Origin: Mesorhizobium sp. M1E.F.Ca.ET.045.02.1.1
GTDB lineage: Bacteria > Pseudomonadota > Alphaproteobacteria > Rhizobiales > Rhizobiaceae
DNA: 64,000 nucleotides
Assembly: GCF_003952485.1 (NCBI RefSeq)
Contig: NZ_CP034447.1
Coordinates: 1,550,001 to 1,614,000, forward strand
Direction: 5' to 3'
Positions 22,494 to 31,895 of the stretch are shown piece after piece. The notes under the pieces are model-generated. The model made no database searches and was not told where the DNA came from. It saw nothing but the letters and a program-made list of their open reading frames with translations. The first letter of the stretch is position 1; the number at the start of each line of letters is the position of its first letter. Made by a program: the position numbers and the translations under genes.

Positions 22494-22679
22494 ATGACCA
22501 CGATACAGGAAAAAGTCGTTTCGTCCCCGGCCCGCGGTTGGATTTCGCTGTTGGCGCGGGAGTTTTCATGGTTCGCCAGCCGCCGGCGCGGCTATGTCGA
22601 TGTAAGGGAACTGTCGGAGCATCTGCAGCGCGACATGGGCTTCCTCGACGGCAATGATCCGCGCGGACACTACAAATAG
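22494..22679 (+). CDS. DUF1127 small protein
   Basis: A 61-residue protein whose C-terminal half has the YjiS/DUF1127 pattern: tryptophan and arginine-rich segment, then YVDVRELSEHLQRDMGFLDG. ATGs at 22488 and 22494 both follow GCGAAGGCTG; the second has better spacing. DUF1127 proteins are common short cytoplasmic proteins in Rhizobiales and some bind RNA or affect phosphate and carbon metabolism. It is divergent from the GcvA-like gene, a frequent pairing in this group. Confidence 0.8.
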   Translation: MTTIQEKVVSSPARGWISLLAREFSWFASRRRGYVDVRELSEHLQRDMGFLDGNDPRGHYK

Positions 22680-22742
22680 CCGGCTCTTTTTTATTGGCGG
22701 CTGCCCGCCGGCGCATGATCCATTTGGAGCCTGCGGCTCTGC

Positions 22743-23702
22743 TCATGCGCTGCCGAGCAGGGCTGCCGCCGTCCGTTCGTCGGTGATGAGGCCGTTGACC
22801 AGCCGCCGGTTCACGGCGGCCAGGATGCCCGGCAACTTGCGCTCGCCCATGGCCAGCGCAATGACCAGCGACTTCTCGCGCGACGGCAAGGCCGCGGAGG
22901 ACACGCGATCGTTGGTGATGCCTTCGATCATGCGGCCCTCGCGGTCGAACACCCAGCCGACGATCTCGGCGACGCCGCCGGCTTTCTGCAATGCCTTGAG
23001 CTCACCTTCCGAGATGAAGCCGTCCTCATAGAGCGGCGCCTTCGGGCCAAGGTCGCCGATGCCGACGAAGGTGACATCGGCCTCTGCGGCGAGCGCCAGC
23101 GTCGGCTGGATCATCGGCTGGTTGAGCAGCATATCGCGCTCTTCCGGCGAGGAGGCGATGACCGGCAGCGGCATCGGGAAGGAGCGCGCCTTGACCCGAT
23201 CGGCCATGGTGAAGATGACGTTGTAGAAGGCGGCCGAGCCGTCGGGCGAGATGTTGCCGGTCAAGGACACGACCTTGTGCTGCGGGCACTCCATCGGCGG
23301 CAGCAGCTCGATCGCCGCCTTCAGCGTGCGCCCGGTGCCGATCGCCATGACGATGGGCGTCGGCGAACGCAGCCGCCGCTCGATCTCGGCCGCCGCCGCC
23401 TCGGCGACGCCGATCGTCGTCGAGGTCGAGGTCGGATCGCTCGGCACCACTTCGACCAGATCCAGCGCGAAGCGCGACTTCAGCCGCGCGGCGAGGTCGA
23501 GGCAATTGGCGATCGGATGATCGACCCGCACCTTGATCAAGCCTTCAGACATCGCCAGCGACACCAGCCGCTGCGCCGTCTGCCGGGAGATGCCGAGCTT
23601 GGCGGCGATCTGGTCCTGCGTGTTGCCGGCGACATAGTAAAGCCAGCCGGCGCGCGCGGCGTCGTCCAACCTGGTGCTGCCGGTTTCCTGTCGCGCGTTC
23701 AC
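22743..23702 (-). CDS. SorC/DeoR-type sugar-binding transcriptional regulator
   Basis: A 319-residue regulator. Residues about 20-60 form the helix-turn-helix typical of SorC proteins (TQDQIAAKLGISRQTAQRLVS), and the rest is the sugar-phosphate-binding domain (AIGTGRTLKAAIELLPP; VGIGDLGPKAPLYEDGFIS). The start is GTG at 23702 with GGGGAGG six bases upstream. Its place next to the smo cluster suggests control of polyol use with a phosphorylated sugar as effector, as for SmoC or EryD-type regulators. It is divergent from a HAD phosphatase gene across a region rich in CAATTG sites. Confidence 0.88.
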   Translation of the reverse strand: MNARQETGSTRLDDAARAGWLYYVAGNTQDQIAAKLGISRQTAQRLVSLAMSEGLIKVRVDHPIANCLDLAARLKSRFALDLVEVVPSDPTSTSTTIGVAEAAAAEIERRLRSPTPIVMAIGTGRTLKAAIELLPPMECPQHKVVSLTGNISPDGSAAFYNVIFTMADRVKARSFPMPLPVIASSPEERDMLLNQPMIQPTLALAAEADVTFVGIGDLGPKAPLYEDGFISEGELKALQKAGGVAEIVGWVFDREGRMIEGITNDRVSSAALPSREKSLVIALAMGERKLPGILAAVNRRLVNGLITDERTAAALLGSA

Positions 23703-23764
23703 ATCCTGCCTCCCCGCCCGCTTTGTTGACGGGCGCTATAGATTACAACGAAAGCGGCTATGCG

Positions 23765-23844
23765 CAATTGTCAATTGAAAGGGCAATTGCTTGCGGCGGT
23801 CAGCAGTCCCGAACGGACCAATCCGCCCTTGCGCCAACCAATTG
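23765..23844. promoter_or_regulatory. Cluster of CAATTG sites in the divergent regulator/HAD promoter region
   Basis: Four copies of the palindrome CAATTG occur at 23765-23770, 23772-23777, 23784-23789 and 23839-23844, three of them within 25 bp. Such AT-centred sites are rare in this GC-rich sequence. They lie between the SorC-type regulator start (23702) and the HAD gene start (23906) and may be an autoregulatory operator. Confidence 0.4.
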
Positions 23845-23905
23845 CCAGCGGGACGGTTTATCTCGGCGCGCAAACGCATTAAGGGGATCGGCAAAGGAGC
23901 CTTGC

Positions 23906-24538
23906 ATGACGCCGAAAGCGGTTTTCTGGGACATGGACGGCACGCTGGTCGACAGCGAACCGCTGCACGAGGCAGCACTGGTGGCTGCACTGCGAAGCGT
24001 CGGCATAGCGCCGCCGACCAATTTGCACGAGCGGGTGCTCGGCGTCGCGGCGTGGCCGGTCTACGAGATGCTGCGCGACCAGTTTGGGCTCGACCTGCCC
24101 TTCGACGACTGGATCGTGCGCAAATACGACCACTATCTGCCGATGGCCGAGACGCTGAAGCCGCGCCCCGGCGCGATCGAGGTATTCAACCAATTGCGGG
24201 CGCTGGGCGTCGAGCAGGCGGTGGTGTCCAATTCCGACCGGCTGATCGTCGACGCCAATCTCGGCGCGGTGGGGCTTGTCTATCCCGGCATGCACACAGT
24301 GAGCCGCAACGACGTGCGCCAAGGCAAGCCGCATGCGGAACCCTTCCTGCGCGCCGCTTATCTCGCCGGCGTCGATCCGGCCGATGCGGTCGCAATCGAC
24401 GACAGCCAGACCGGCGCCATGGCCGGGCTGGCGGCTGGCATGAAGACGATCTTCTGGCCTGAGGCGCCGATGGAAGGACCGCCCGGCGCCATCGTGATCA
24501 ACAGCGCGGACGAGCTGCGGGCGCAGTTGGGGCTTTGA
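23906..24538 (+). CDS. HAD-IA family phosphatase
   Basis: A 210-residue HAD hydrolase. Motif I is FWDMDGTLVDSEPLHEAA (Asp near residues 8 and 10), motif II is VVSNSDRLIVDANL, the lysine is in QGKPHAEPFLRAA and motif III is AIDDSQTGAMAGLAAGM. GGAG lies 9 bp before the ATG. It is divergent from the SorC-type regulator and probably co-controlled with the polyol genes. It may remove a phosphate from a sugar or polyol phosphate; the substrate is unknown. Confidence 0.85.
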   Translation: MTPKAVFWDMDGTLVDSEPLHEAALVAALRSVGIAPPTNLHERVLGVAAWPVYEMLRDQFGLDLPFDDWIVRKYDHYLPMAETLKPRPGAIEVFNQLRALGVEQAVVSNSDRLIVDANLGAVGLVYPGMHTVSRNDVRQGKPHAEPFLRAAYLAGVDPADAVAIDDSQTGAMAGLAAGMKTIFWPEAPMEGPPGAIVINSADELRAQLGL

Positions 24539-24649
24539 GAAAATCGCCAAAGTAGGCGCTGCCCCTCATCCGCGTTGCGGCTGATCTTTGGCTATAGCGT
24601 GCATGGCAGCTTGGCGCATGCATTGTCTAGTAGCGGGGTCGACCCCCAC

Positions 24650-24805
24650 TCCGTCTCGGCCACGCCGAGCCACCTCTCCCCCGATCGACGGGGTAGAGGA
24701 AAGGCGCCAAGCTTTTTGCCGTCGACGCTCGTCCAGCAACGCTCCCTTCCTTTCCCTCCGGAGGGGGAAAGGTGGCGCTGCGAAGCAGCGACGGATTGGG
24801 GGAAC
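24650..24805. repeat. Palindromic intergenic repeat, family B, copy 2
   Basis: It shares the CACCTCTCCCCCGATCGACG start and GGGGTAGAGGAA continuation with the copy at 18843-18958, then ends CGACGGATTGGGGGAAC. It makes up most of the 358-base gap 24539-24896 between the HAD and aldolase genes; nothing else is seen there. Confidence 0.75.
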
Positions 24806-24896
24806 CACGTGGCAATCAAGCCTCGGCCTTATCAGTCACGCCAGTCACAGAAGTTGTGTGCATTGCGTGGCGTGACCGGAGGAGAAGGAAGAAGCT

Positions 24897-25664
24897 TCAG
24901 TTCCGGTAGACCGGCTCTTCCTCGTCGAGGATCGCTTTCAGTTCGGAAAGATGGCGCTCGGCCTGGCCGGGATAGTCGTCCACCTCGCGCGCCGTCTTTT
25001 CAGCGATTTCGTCGGAGAGCGTGCGCAGCGGCCGGCCGGTCCACAGCGCCTTGATGTAGGTCTCGGCGGCACGCTCGAAATAGAACATGCGGTTGAAGGT
25101 GTCGGCGACACTATCGCCGATGACCATCACGCCGTGATTGCCCATGACCATCACCTTGACCTTGGGATCGACGAGCAGCTTGGAGCAGCGCTCGCCCTCC
25201 TCCTCGAAGGCCAGCCCGCCATAGTGGGCGTCGACGACATGGCGGTTGAAGAACATGGCCGAGTTCTGGTCGATCGGCGGCAAGGTCGAGTCGGCCAGCG
25301 AGGCGAGAACCGTTGCATGGATAGAATGCACGTGCATGGCGCAGCGCGCATGCGGCACGTTGCGGTGGATGGCGCCATGCAGGCCCCAGGCCGTGGGGTC
25401 TGGCGCGTTGGGGCCGGACAGCGTGTCCGGATCGTTGGCGTCGATCAAAAGCAGGTCGCTCGCCTTGATGCGCGAGAAATGCACCTGGTTGGGGTTCATC
25501 AGGAATTTTGTGCCGTCCTCGTTGACGGACAGCGAGAAATGATTGGCCACCGCCTCATGCATGTTGAGCCGTGCCGTCCAGCGGAAAGCGGCGGCGAGAT
25601 CGACCCGCTCCTCGTAATAAGGCAGGTTGGTCAGCGGTTCCTTCTTCAGGCGGGCGATGCTCAT
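24897..25664 (-). CDS. Class II aldolase/adducin family protein
   Basis: A 255-residue cytoplasmic protein of the fuculose-1-phosphate aldolase/adducin fold. Zinc-binding histidines appear in CAMHVHSIHATVLASL near residue 115, and MVMGNHGVMVIGDSVADTFNRMFYFERA near residue 185 is the conserved second half. The ATG at 25664 has GGAGGATTT upstream. The family ranges from sugar-phosphate aldolases to decarboxylases and non-enzymatic adducins, so no reaction is assigned. It ends the region between polyol and urease genes. Confidence 0.85.
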   Translation of the reverse strand: MSIARLKKEPLTNLPYYEERVDLAAAFRWTARLNMHEAVANHFSLSVNEDGTKFLMNPNQVHFSRIKASDLLLIDANDPDTLSGPNAPDPTAWGLHGAIHRNVPHARCAMHVHSIHATVLASLADSTLPPIDQNSAMFFNRHVVDAHYGGLAFEEEGERCSKLLVDPKVKVMVMGNHGVMVIGDSVADTFNRMFYFERAAETYIKALWTGRPLRTLSDEIAEKTAREVDDYPGQAERHLSELKAILDEEEPVYRN

Positions 25665-25747
25665 CGAAAATCCTCCAGTTTTCCGAAGCATGCCGTGCAT
25701 GGCGGCGACCAGCAACCGCAAACTGGTGGGTCAGGCCGGCTCTCCGC

Positions 25748-26380
25748 TCAGGCGGCAGGCCGCGCCGATTGCAGCCCGCCATGCTCGACGATGAAATCGA
25801 TCACCGCCTGCAGACCCTTGCCGCGCGACAGGTCGGTGAAGCCGAAGGGGCGCTTGCCGCGCATGCGGGCGGCGTCCGCCTCCATCACGTCAAGGTTGAC
25901 GTTCACATAGGGTGCCAGATCGCTCTTGTTGATGACGAGGAAGTCGGAGCGGGTGATGGCCGGGCCGCCCTTCCTGGGGATCTCCTCGCCCTGGCAAACC
26001 GAGATGACATAAAGCGTCAAATCGGCGAGGTCCGGCGAGAAGGTGGCCGCGAGATTGTCGCCGCCGGACTCGATGAAGACGATGTCGAGGTCGGGAAATT
26101 TTCTGTTCAGCTCGGCAATGGCCCGCAGGTTGATCGAGGCGTCCTCGCGGATGGCGGTGTGCGGGCAGCCGCCTGTCTCGACGCCGACGATGCGCTCCTC
26201 CGGCAGCGCCTGCAGGCGGGCCAGCATCATGGCGTCTTCCTTTGTGTAGATGTCGTTGGTGACGACGGCGATCGAGAATTGATCGCGCAACGCCTTGCAG
26301 AGCTTTTCGGTGAGCGTCGTCTTGCCGGAACCGACAGGACCGCCGATGCCGATGCGAAGGGGACCGTTGGGTTGGGTCAT
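25748..26380 (-). CDS. ureG: Urease accessory GTPase UreG
   Basis: A 210-residue SIMIBI-class GTPase that supplies GTP hydrolysis for nickel insertion into urease. The P-loop is [17 protein letters not shown] near residue 10; [10 protein letters not shown], the nickel-binding CPH motif in [15 protein letters not shown] and [19 protein letters not shown] are all present, as is the guanine-specificity motif NKSDLAPYV. It is the last gene of the urease operon and overlaps the DUF3995 gene by 4 bp. Confidence 0.97.
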   Translation of the reverse strand: MTQPNGPLRIGIGGPVGSGKTTLTEKLCKALRDQFSIAVVTNDIYTKEDAMMLARLQALPEERIVGVETGGCPHTAIREDASINLRAIAELNRKFPDLDIVFIESGGDNLAATFSPDLADLTLYVISVCQGEEIPRKGGPAITRSDFLVINKSDLAPYVNVNLDVMEADAARMRGKRPFGFTDLSRGKGLQAVIDFIVEHGGLQSARPAA

Positions 26381-26817
26381 GCCGGGAACTCCGAGATTGC
26401 AAGGACTGCGAAGCCCAGCCCGATCGACAGGCAGAGCGGCGAATAAAGGCGCTGGTCGAGCCGCGCGAAGGGCTGTTCCGGGGTGAGCCGGCGCCACCAG
26501 GGCGTGAAGCCGGCAATGCCGCGGCCGAGGAAGACGAGGCCGATGAGCAGCGCGGTGGCAGCCAGCCCCTCCTTTGGAAAGGGCGCGGCGAAGACGCCTT
26601 CGAGCGCCAACGGCCACAGGGTGGCGAGCGCCAGGCAAGCGGCGACGGCAAAGCTCGCGACAGGCGACGGCATTTCGTCGACGCCGCGGAAACCGACAAC
26701 CGCATGGGCGCAGGATTTCGCGTCCGTTCCCGGCCAGATGCCGCCTATGCCCCAATAGACATGCAGCGTGGTGATCAGGAGCAGGACGAGGGAGAGGGTG
26801 AAAGCGAGGACGGTCAT
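26377..26817 (-). CDS. DUF3995 membrane protein in the urease operon
   Basis: A 146-residue protein with four likely transmembrane helices (residues about 2-22, 48-68, 75-98 and 120-142). [19 protein letters not shown] near the N-terminus is typical of DUF3995 proteins. It overlaps ureF and ureG by 4 bp on each side, so it is translated with the accessory proteins. A role in nickel or urea movement is plausible from context but not shown; it does not look like the HupE/UreJ permease. Confidence 0.8.
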   Translation of the reverse strand: MTVLAFTLSLVLLLITTLHVYWGIGGIWPGTDAKSCAHAVVGFRGVDEMPSPVASFAVAACLALATLWPLALEGVFAAPFPKEGLAATALLIGLVFLGRGIAGFTPWWRRLTPEQPFARLDQRLYSPLCLSIGLGFAVLAISEFPA

Positions 26818-27479
26818 GAGCGGAACAGCCGCGAATACTGCGTTTCGTGCCTCATCGCCACGATGTCGGACATGAAGGCCGCGCCACCGAGATCTTCGAG
26901 CGAGGAATTGGCCGCTCGCGACGCCGTTGCAAGAGCCAGAGATTCGAAGCCGGCTAACAATGCGACGGCGTCGACCTGACCGACGACGCCGAGCCTGATC
27001 CCTGCCTGGACGAGGTTGGAGAAGAAGGCCTGGAGGAAGGCGGACAGCGCCTCGGCGAGACCGATGCCGTGGCTGCCGGCGACCGCGCCGACAGCGACGC
27101 AATAGGCGCAGTCGCTCGGCAGGCGCTCCAGCGCGGGACACGGCCAGGCCGACGCCGCCTTGAGGAAGGCCGCGCCCTGCAGCATGGTTTCCATGTGCCG
27201 CTGCTGCGAGCCGGCAAGCGCCTCGGCCAGGGCGGCAACTTCCGCCAGATCGCCGCCGTCGCGCGCGCGCCGCCAGCTTTCGGCAAACAGCACCGCATCG
27301 TTCCAGCCAGAGCCCATCTCGACCAGCGTCTCCAGCCAGCCGGCAAGATCGTCGCGGTTGGCGACCAGCCCATCATGCACCGCGCTTTCGAGACCATGGC
27401 TGTAGGAGAAGCCGCCGACCGGGAAGGACGGCGACAGCCAGGCCATCAGGCGCAGCAGCGCTATGCCGGGCTCAGTCAT
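26814..27479 (-). CDS. ureF: Urease accessory protein UreF
   Basis: A 221-residue helical protein that forms the UreD-UreF-UreG activation complex. [27 protein letters not shown] at the N-terminus is diagnostic (split here over residues 7-35). The ATG at 27479 is taken as start because the family sequence begins there; the upstream frame only reads through the complement-shifted His-tail codons of ureE. It overlaps ureE by 8 bp and the DUF3995 gene by 4 bp. Confidence 0.95.
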   Translation of the reverse strand: MTEPGIALLRLMAWLSPSFPVGGFSYSHGLESAVHDGLVANRDDLAGWLETLVEMGSGWNDAVLFAESWRRARDGGDLAEVAALAEALAGSQQRHMETMLQGAAFLKAASAWPCPALERLPSDCAYCVAVGAVAGSHGIGLAEALSAFLQAFFSNLVQAGIRLGVVGQVDAVALLAGFESLALATASRAANSSLEDLGGAAFMSDIVAMRHETQYSRLFRS

Positions 27480-28065
27480 GGTGATGGTGGTCGTGATGAT
27501 GGTCATGCGAATGATCATGATCGTGATGATCGTGATGATCGTGATGGTCGTGACCATGATGATCATGCGCATGATGATCATGACCATGGTCGTGGCCATG
27601 TCCGGAATAGGCGCCGCGCACCGGACTGAAGGGTAGCGAAACCTCGCTCACCGTGGCACCGAGCCCTTCCAGCATCGCCTTGATGACATGGTCGCGCAGG
27701 ATCAGGATGCGGTCCGCCTCGATCGCCGCAGCGAGATGGCGGTTGCCGATATGCCAGGCAAGCTCGGTGAGATGCACGGCATCGCGGGCGCGGATGTCGT
27801 AGACCTCTTCCGGCGCCGCGACGATTTCGAGCTGACGGCCGTCCTCCAGCACCAGCCGGTCGCCATCGTTCAGCGCCACCGGCTCGGGCAGGTCGACCAG
27901 GATCTTGCCGCCGGCCGCCGTCTCGATGGCCCGGCGGCGCAAATGCCGCTCGTCATGCGGCAACACGGCCTTGTCGAAAGGCGTCGCCGCTCCCGCCTCG
28001 CCGGCGGGAAGCACCGAGACGGCGCGCGGGAACTTGGTGAAATCGGTGTTGATGTTGAGCTTCAT
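27472..28065 (-). CDS. ureE: Urease accessory metallochaperone UreE with long histidine tail
   Basis: A 197-residue nickel chaperone. The N-terminal domain and the metal-binding domain with [15 protein letters not shown] are standard. The last 43 residues are almost only His and Asp with a few Gly, Ala and Ser; I count 26 histidines. Such tails store or deliver nickel. Gene order is GST, ureE, ureF with a 4-bp overlap on the left gene start and an 8-bp overlap with ureF. The tail-coding DNA is a CAT/GAT-rich low-complexity tract at about 27475-27605. Confidence 0.96.
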   Translation of the reverse strand: MKLNINTDFTKFPRAVSVLPAGEAGAATPFDKAVLPHDERHLRRRAIETAAGGKILVDLPEPVALNDGDRLVLEDGRQLEIVAAPEEVYDIRARDAVHLTELAWHIGNRHLAAAIEADRILILRDHVIKAMLEGLGATVSEVSLPFSPVRGAYSGHGHDHGHDHHAHDHHGHDHHDHHDHHDHDHSHDHHHDHHHHD

Positions 28066-28667
28066 TTGAGGGCTCCTCCATTCGCCTGAGCGCGGGCGCG
28101 GGCTGGGCGCTGCAAGACGCGATCGAAATATGCATTAACCAGATCAGAGTCGATCGGGAACCGGCCGGCGCGGGCCCAGCCGCCGATGTCGCCGAGCAGC
28201 ACGTCGACGGCCGAAAAGCGGTCACCGAGCGCAAACGGCCTGTCGCCGAGCCGGCGGTCCAGCGCCTTCACTTCGGATGCGAAATCATAGGCCGCGGCCG
28301 GGCCGACATCGACCCGAACATCCTTGGGCAAGAGGAACCGGTGCCGCAGCTTGTTCCACAGCGGCGCTTCCAGCTCGCTCTGGGCGAAATGCATCCAGGA
28401 ATCCATCTCGGCACGGCCAGCGAGGCCGGGATTGGCGCCCATGCCCATCTCGCCATGCTTGTCCGCCAGGTAGACGCAGATCGCGGCCGAATCCGTGATC
28501 TCGAGATCGCCGTCGATCAGGATCGGCACTTTGCCTGAGGGATTGAGCGCATAGGCCTCGGGCGAGCGCAGCTTGACCTCGACGAACTCATAGGGCTGCC
28601 CGAGTTCCTCGAGCATCCAGAGCACGCGACTGACGCGGGAACCTCGCGATCCGACGGCCTTGTACAT
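28062..28667 (-). CDS. Glutathione S-transferase family protein in the urease operon
   Basis: A 201-residue GST. The N-terminal thioredoxin fold has [17 protein letters not shown] and the cis-proline/ESA-like region [27 protein letters not shown] (split over residues 42-68); the C-terminal half is helical. The stop overlaps the ureE start by 4 bp, so it is translationally coupled to urease assembly genes. A GST is not a normal urease accessory protein; glutathione-linked metal handling is a guess. Confidence 0.88.
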   Translation of the reverse strand: MYKAVGSRGSRVSRVLWMLEELGQPYEFVEVKLRSPEAYALNPSGKVPILIDGDLEITDSAAICVYLADKHGEMGMGANPGLAGRAEMDSWMHFAQSELEAPLWNKLRHRFLLPKDVRVDVGPAAAYDFASEVKALDRRLGDRPFALGDRFSAVDVLLGDIGGWARAGRFPIDSDLVNAYFDRVLQRPARARAQANGGALK

Positions 28668-28725
28668 GATTGAACCCTGCCTTTCCCAGAAACCTAGACC
28701 ATCCCGGCCATCCACCCAATGGCGC

Positions 28726-29319
28726 TCAGACGATGGTGTCGAAGAGCCGCAGGATGAAGGATATCTGGTATATGAGGGCGGCGGCGACGAAGGCGATGTG
28801 GAAGCGGCGGTCGCGCACCAGGATTGCCACCAGGCAAAGCGCCACGAACACCGGCGTGCGGATCAGATATTCATTGCCGAAACGGGCGAAATGCTCCGGG
28901 CCTTTGAGCAGCGTGTCTATGATATCGAGCAGATAGGTGGCGCCAAGCAGGCCGAAGAACCAGGCACGCCGCGAATAGAAATAGTCCTCATAGCTGGTGT
29001 AGTCGAGCATCGAATCCGGAAACAGCAGCGCGCAGAGCAGGAAGAGCGTGATGGCATAGAAGATGATGAAAAGGTACTTGCCGAAGGTCCAGGACTGGAT
29101 GGCGTAGAGTCCGAACTCCCACCACCAGAAGTGCACCAGCATCAAGAGAACCGAGCCGACCCAGGCGAGATGCACAGCATAGAGCCGGTACTGGCCGGGA
29201 TGCTGGACGATGCGGGCGACCCCGGAGAGCAGCCGGGTGACGCCAAGGCCGACCACCATGCCCATGACGATGCGGATATGCGGGAAGATGTCGTGGGGAG
29301 AGGCGATTTCTGCTGCCAT
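28726..29319 (-). CDS. Hypothetical polytopic membrane protein in the urease operon
   Basis: A 197-residue protein with five to six hydrophobic helices, including IRIVMGMVVGLGVTRLL, HLAWVGSVLLMLVHFWWWEF and YLFIIFYAITLFLLCALLF. I do not recognise the family. It lies 90 bp after ureC and 58 bp before the GST gene on the same strand, so it is likely in the urease transcript. It has no obvious nickel-permease motif (HX4DH). Confidence 0.7.
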   Translation of the reverse strand: MAAEIASPHDIFPHIRIVMGMVVGLGVTRLLSGVARIVQHPGQYRLYAVHLAWVGSVLLMLVHFWWWEFGLYAIQSWTFGKYLFIIFYAITLFLLCALLFPDSMLDYTSYEDYFYSRRAWFFGLLGATYLLDIIDTLLKGPEHFARFGNEYLIRTPVFVALCLVAILVRDRRFHIAFVAAALIYQISFILRLFDTIV

Positions 29320-29409
29320 GGTTGTCCGCTGTGCAGTTGCTCAACCGCATAGTGCAAGGTCCACCTTCGAGCCGCAACGGAAATTGGCCGTTCACCGGAA
29401 ACGTCGCCG

Positions 29410-31122
29410 TCAGAACAGAAAGTACCTCTGCGCCATCGGCAGCACGGTCGCCGGCTCGCAGGTCAACAACTCGCCGTCGGCGCGAACCTCATAAGTTTCC
29501 GGATCGACCTCGACATGCGGCGTGGCGTCGTTGAGCACCATCGAATGCTTGCCGATGCCGCCGCGCGTGTTCTCGACCGCGACCATGGCCTTGTCCACGC
29601 CCAGCCTGCCCTGCAGGCCGGCATCGAAGGCGGCCTTCGAGACGAAGGTCACCGAGGAGTTGGTCAGCGCCTTGCCATAGGCGCCGAACATAGGCCGGTA
29701 GTGCATCGGCTGCGGTGTCGGGATCGAGGCATTGGGATCGCCCATGGGCGCGGCCGCGATCGTGCCGCCAACCAGCACCATCTCCGGCTTGACGCCGAAA
29801 AAGGCAGGGTTCCACAGCACCAGATCGGCGCGCTTTCCGACCGCGACCGAGCCTATCTCTTTCGACAGGCCATGCGCGATCGCCGGGTTGATCGTGTATT
29901 TGGCGATGTAGCGGCGGACGCGGAAATTGTCGTTGTCGCCGGTTTCCTGCGGCAGCGCTCCGCGCTGGCGCTTCATCTTGTCGGCTGTCTGCCAGCAACG
30001 GATCGCCACCTCGCCCACGCGGCCCATGGCCTGGCTGTCGGAGGAGATGATCGAAAAGGCGCCGATGTCGTGCAGGATGTCCTCGGCCGCGATCGTCTCC
30101 TTGCGGATGCGGCTTTCGGCAAAGGCGATGTCCTCAGGGATCGACGGCGACAGATGATGGCAGACCATCAGCATGTCGAGATGCTCGGCAAGCGTGTTGA
30201 CGGTGTAAGGCCGCGTCGGATTGGTCGAGGACGGGATGACGTTGGGCAGGCCGCAGACCTTGATGATGTCGGGCGCATGGCCGCCGCCGGCGCCCTCGGT
30301 GTGGAAGGCGTGGATGGTGCGGCCCTTGATCGCCGCCACCGTGTTCTCGACAAACCCTGATTCGTTCAGCGTGTCGGTGTGGATCATCACCTGCACGTCG
30401 TAGTCGTCGGCGACCGAAAGGCAGCAGTCGATCGCGGCAGGCGTCGTGCCCCAGTCCTCGTGCAGCTTCAGCGAGCAGGCACCGGCAAGCACCATTTCCT
30501 CGAGCGCCGCCGGCCGGGATGCGTTGCCCTTGCCGGACAGGCCAATGTTCATCGGGAAAGCATCGAAGGACTGGATCATGCGCGCCAAGTGCCAGGGGCC
30601 AGGCGTGCAGGTGGTGGCCAAAGTGCCATGCGCCGGACCCGTGCCGCCGCCCAGCATCGTGGTGATGCCGCTCATCAGCGCTTCCTCGATCTGCTGCGGG
30701 CAGATGAAATGGATGTGCGCGTCGAAGCCGCCGGCGGTCAGGATCTTGCCTTCGCCTGCAATGATCTCGGTGCCCGGGCCGATGATGATGGTGACGCCAT
30801 CTTGAGTGTCGGGATTGCCGGCCTTGCCGATGGCTGCGATACGGCCGTCCTTCAGACCGATATCGGCCTTTACGATGCCGGCCAAGGCATCGACGACCAG
30901 CGCGTTGGTGATGACGGTATCGACCGCGCCCTGCGCCCTCGCGACCTGGCTCTGGCCCATGCCGTCGCGGATGACCTTGCCGCCGCCGAACTTCACCTCC
31001 TCGCCATGGACGGTGAAATCCTTCTCGACCTCGACGAACAGCTCGGTGTCGGCGAGCCGCACCTTGTCGCCGACGGTCGGGCCATACATCTGCGCATAAG
31101 CGGCACGGGTTAGTCTGGCCAT
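29410..31122 (-). CDS. ureC: Urease subunit alpha
   Basis: A 570-residue catalytic subunit that hydrolyses urea to ammonia and carbamate. Nickel ligands are seen in [14 protein letters not shown], the carbamylated lysine is in SLKLHEDWG, and the active-site flap is MVCHHLSPS with its mobile cysteine. Length is normal for the family. Unlike a compact ureABC array, ureC is separated from ureB by 1.3 kb that contains two genes on the other strand. It therefore probably has its own promoter in 31123-31289. Confidence 0.98.
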   Translation of the reverse strand: MARLTRAAYAQMYGPTVGDKVRLADTELFVEVEKDFTVHGEEVKFGGGKVIRDGMGQSQVARAQGAVDTVITNALVVDALAGIVKADIGLKDGRIAAIGKAGNPDTQDGVTIIIGPGTEIIAGEGKILTAGGFDAHIHFICPQQIEEALMSGITTMLGGGTGPAHGTLATTCTPGPWHLARMIQSFDAFPMNIGLSGKGNASRPAALEEMVLAGACSLKLHEDWGTTPAAIDCCLSVADDYDVQVMIHTDTLNESGFVENTVAAIKGRTIHAFHTEGAGGGHAPDIIKVCGLPNVIPSSTNPTRPYTVNTLAEHLDMLMVCHHLSPSIPEDIAFAESRIRKETIAAEDILHDIGAFSIISSDSQAMGRVGEVAIRCWQTADKMKRQRGALPQETGDNDNFRVRRYIAKYTINPAIAHGLSKEIGSVAVGKRADLVLWNPAFFGVKPEMVLVGGTIAAAPMGDPNASIPTPQPMHYRPMFGAYGKALTNSSVTFVSKAAFDAGLQGRLGVDKAMVAVENTRGGIGKHSMVLNDATPHVEVDPETYEVRADGELLTCEPATVLPMAQRYFLF

Positions 31123-31289
31123 CAGCGATTGCTCCCGAAAGTGAGGTTATTTGAGTGTGTCGCGCACATTGTCGCCATCCAATGGTCACTGAATGACCCG
31201 CTCGGCGACACCTTCCGATCCCATTTGGCGGTTGAGGTGGCCGAGTCAGCCCAAAACGACCGTTTGCCAAACCGATGGAAGGAATATCC

Positions 31290-31661
31290 ATGCGCAAGAC
31301 GATACTTTTCGCGGCCGCTGTCAGCCTGGCGCTGGCGGGCGCCGCCAGCGCCCAGCAGCAGCCCTCGCCTCAGCCCAGCCCAGCGCCGGCGGCGCCTGCT
31401 CCCGCCACGCCCAAGGCTCCGACGATCGAGAGTGTAAACATCGTCGACATCACCGAACTGCCCAAGGACACGCAAACACAGGTCAACCAGATCGTGGCGC
31501 AACGCGGCGACGCCGGCCTGCAGACATTGCGCAAATCGATCGACGCGACGCCCAAGGTGAAGTCCGCACTCGAAGCCAAGGGAATAAGCTCGGCGCAGGT
31601 GATCGCCGCCAGCCTGCAGCCCAACGGCGCGCTGACCCTGATCACCAAGAAGGCGAGCTGA
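31290..31661 (+). CDS. Small secreted protein, paralogue 1 (inside the urease cluster)
   Basis: A 123-residue protein with a clear Sec signal peptide (MRKTILFAAAVSLALAGAASAQ) and then a Pro/Ala-rich linker (residues about 23-47). The remaining about 75 residues resemble the end of the protein at 31896-32423: VNIVDITEL, then QRGDAGLQTLRKSIDA, then AQVIAASLQPNGALTLIT. The ATG has AAGGA upstream. Function is unknown; it is probably periplasmic. It runs opposite to, and between, ureB and ureC. Confidence 0.7.
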   Translation: MRKTILFAAAVSLALAGAASAQQQPSPQPSPAPAAPAPATPKAPTIESVNIVDITELPKDTQTQVNQIVAQRGDAGLQTLRKSIDATPKVKSALEAKGISSAQVIAASLQPNGALTLITKKAS

Positions 31662-31664
31662 CCC

Positions 31665-31766
31665 GGAGCAATTCCAGGAAAAGTGTGCAACGGCTTTCCG
31701 CGCGGAATTGCGTAAAGACAAATGGTTAGAGCGGTTCGGCGGTTCCTCCAGACGCTGAACCGCTCT
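31665..31766 (-). repeat. Family A palindromic repeat (reversed, copy 3) and a 10-bp-stem inverted repeat
   Basis: 31665-31741 is the reverse complement of the unit at 1018-1093, including its GAACCGCTC flank. Overlapping its end, AGAGCGGTTC (31728-31737) pairs exactly with GAACCGCTCT (31757-31766). The block follows the first secreted-protein gene by a few bases and could act as its terminator. Confidence 0.7.
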
Positions 31767-31895
31767 GGAAAAGCCGCTCCACAAGCGCTGGCAGGCCAGA
31801 TTCGGGCCCGCTAACGGCAAGGCTGAGGGAACTTCCGGCCGACGAGAGTCGTTTCGCTTTTTTCGCCCCGCCAAAAGGTCAGTCAGGATCGAGCC

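Noticed and set aside
26377..26817. Calling the DUF3995 protein a HupE/UreJ nickel permease
   Set aside because: It lacks the histidine-rich N-terminal motif of HupE/UreJ and has the DUF3995 pattern instead.
27480..27599. Forty-residue Met/Ile/Thr-rich N-terminus for UreF
   Set aside because: It is an alternative-frame reading of the ureE histidine-tail DNA; UreF similarity starts at the ATG at 27479.
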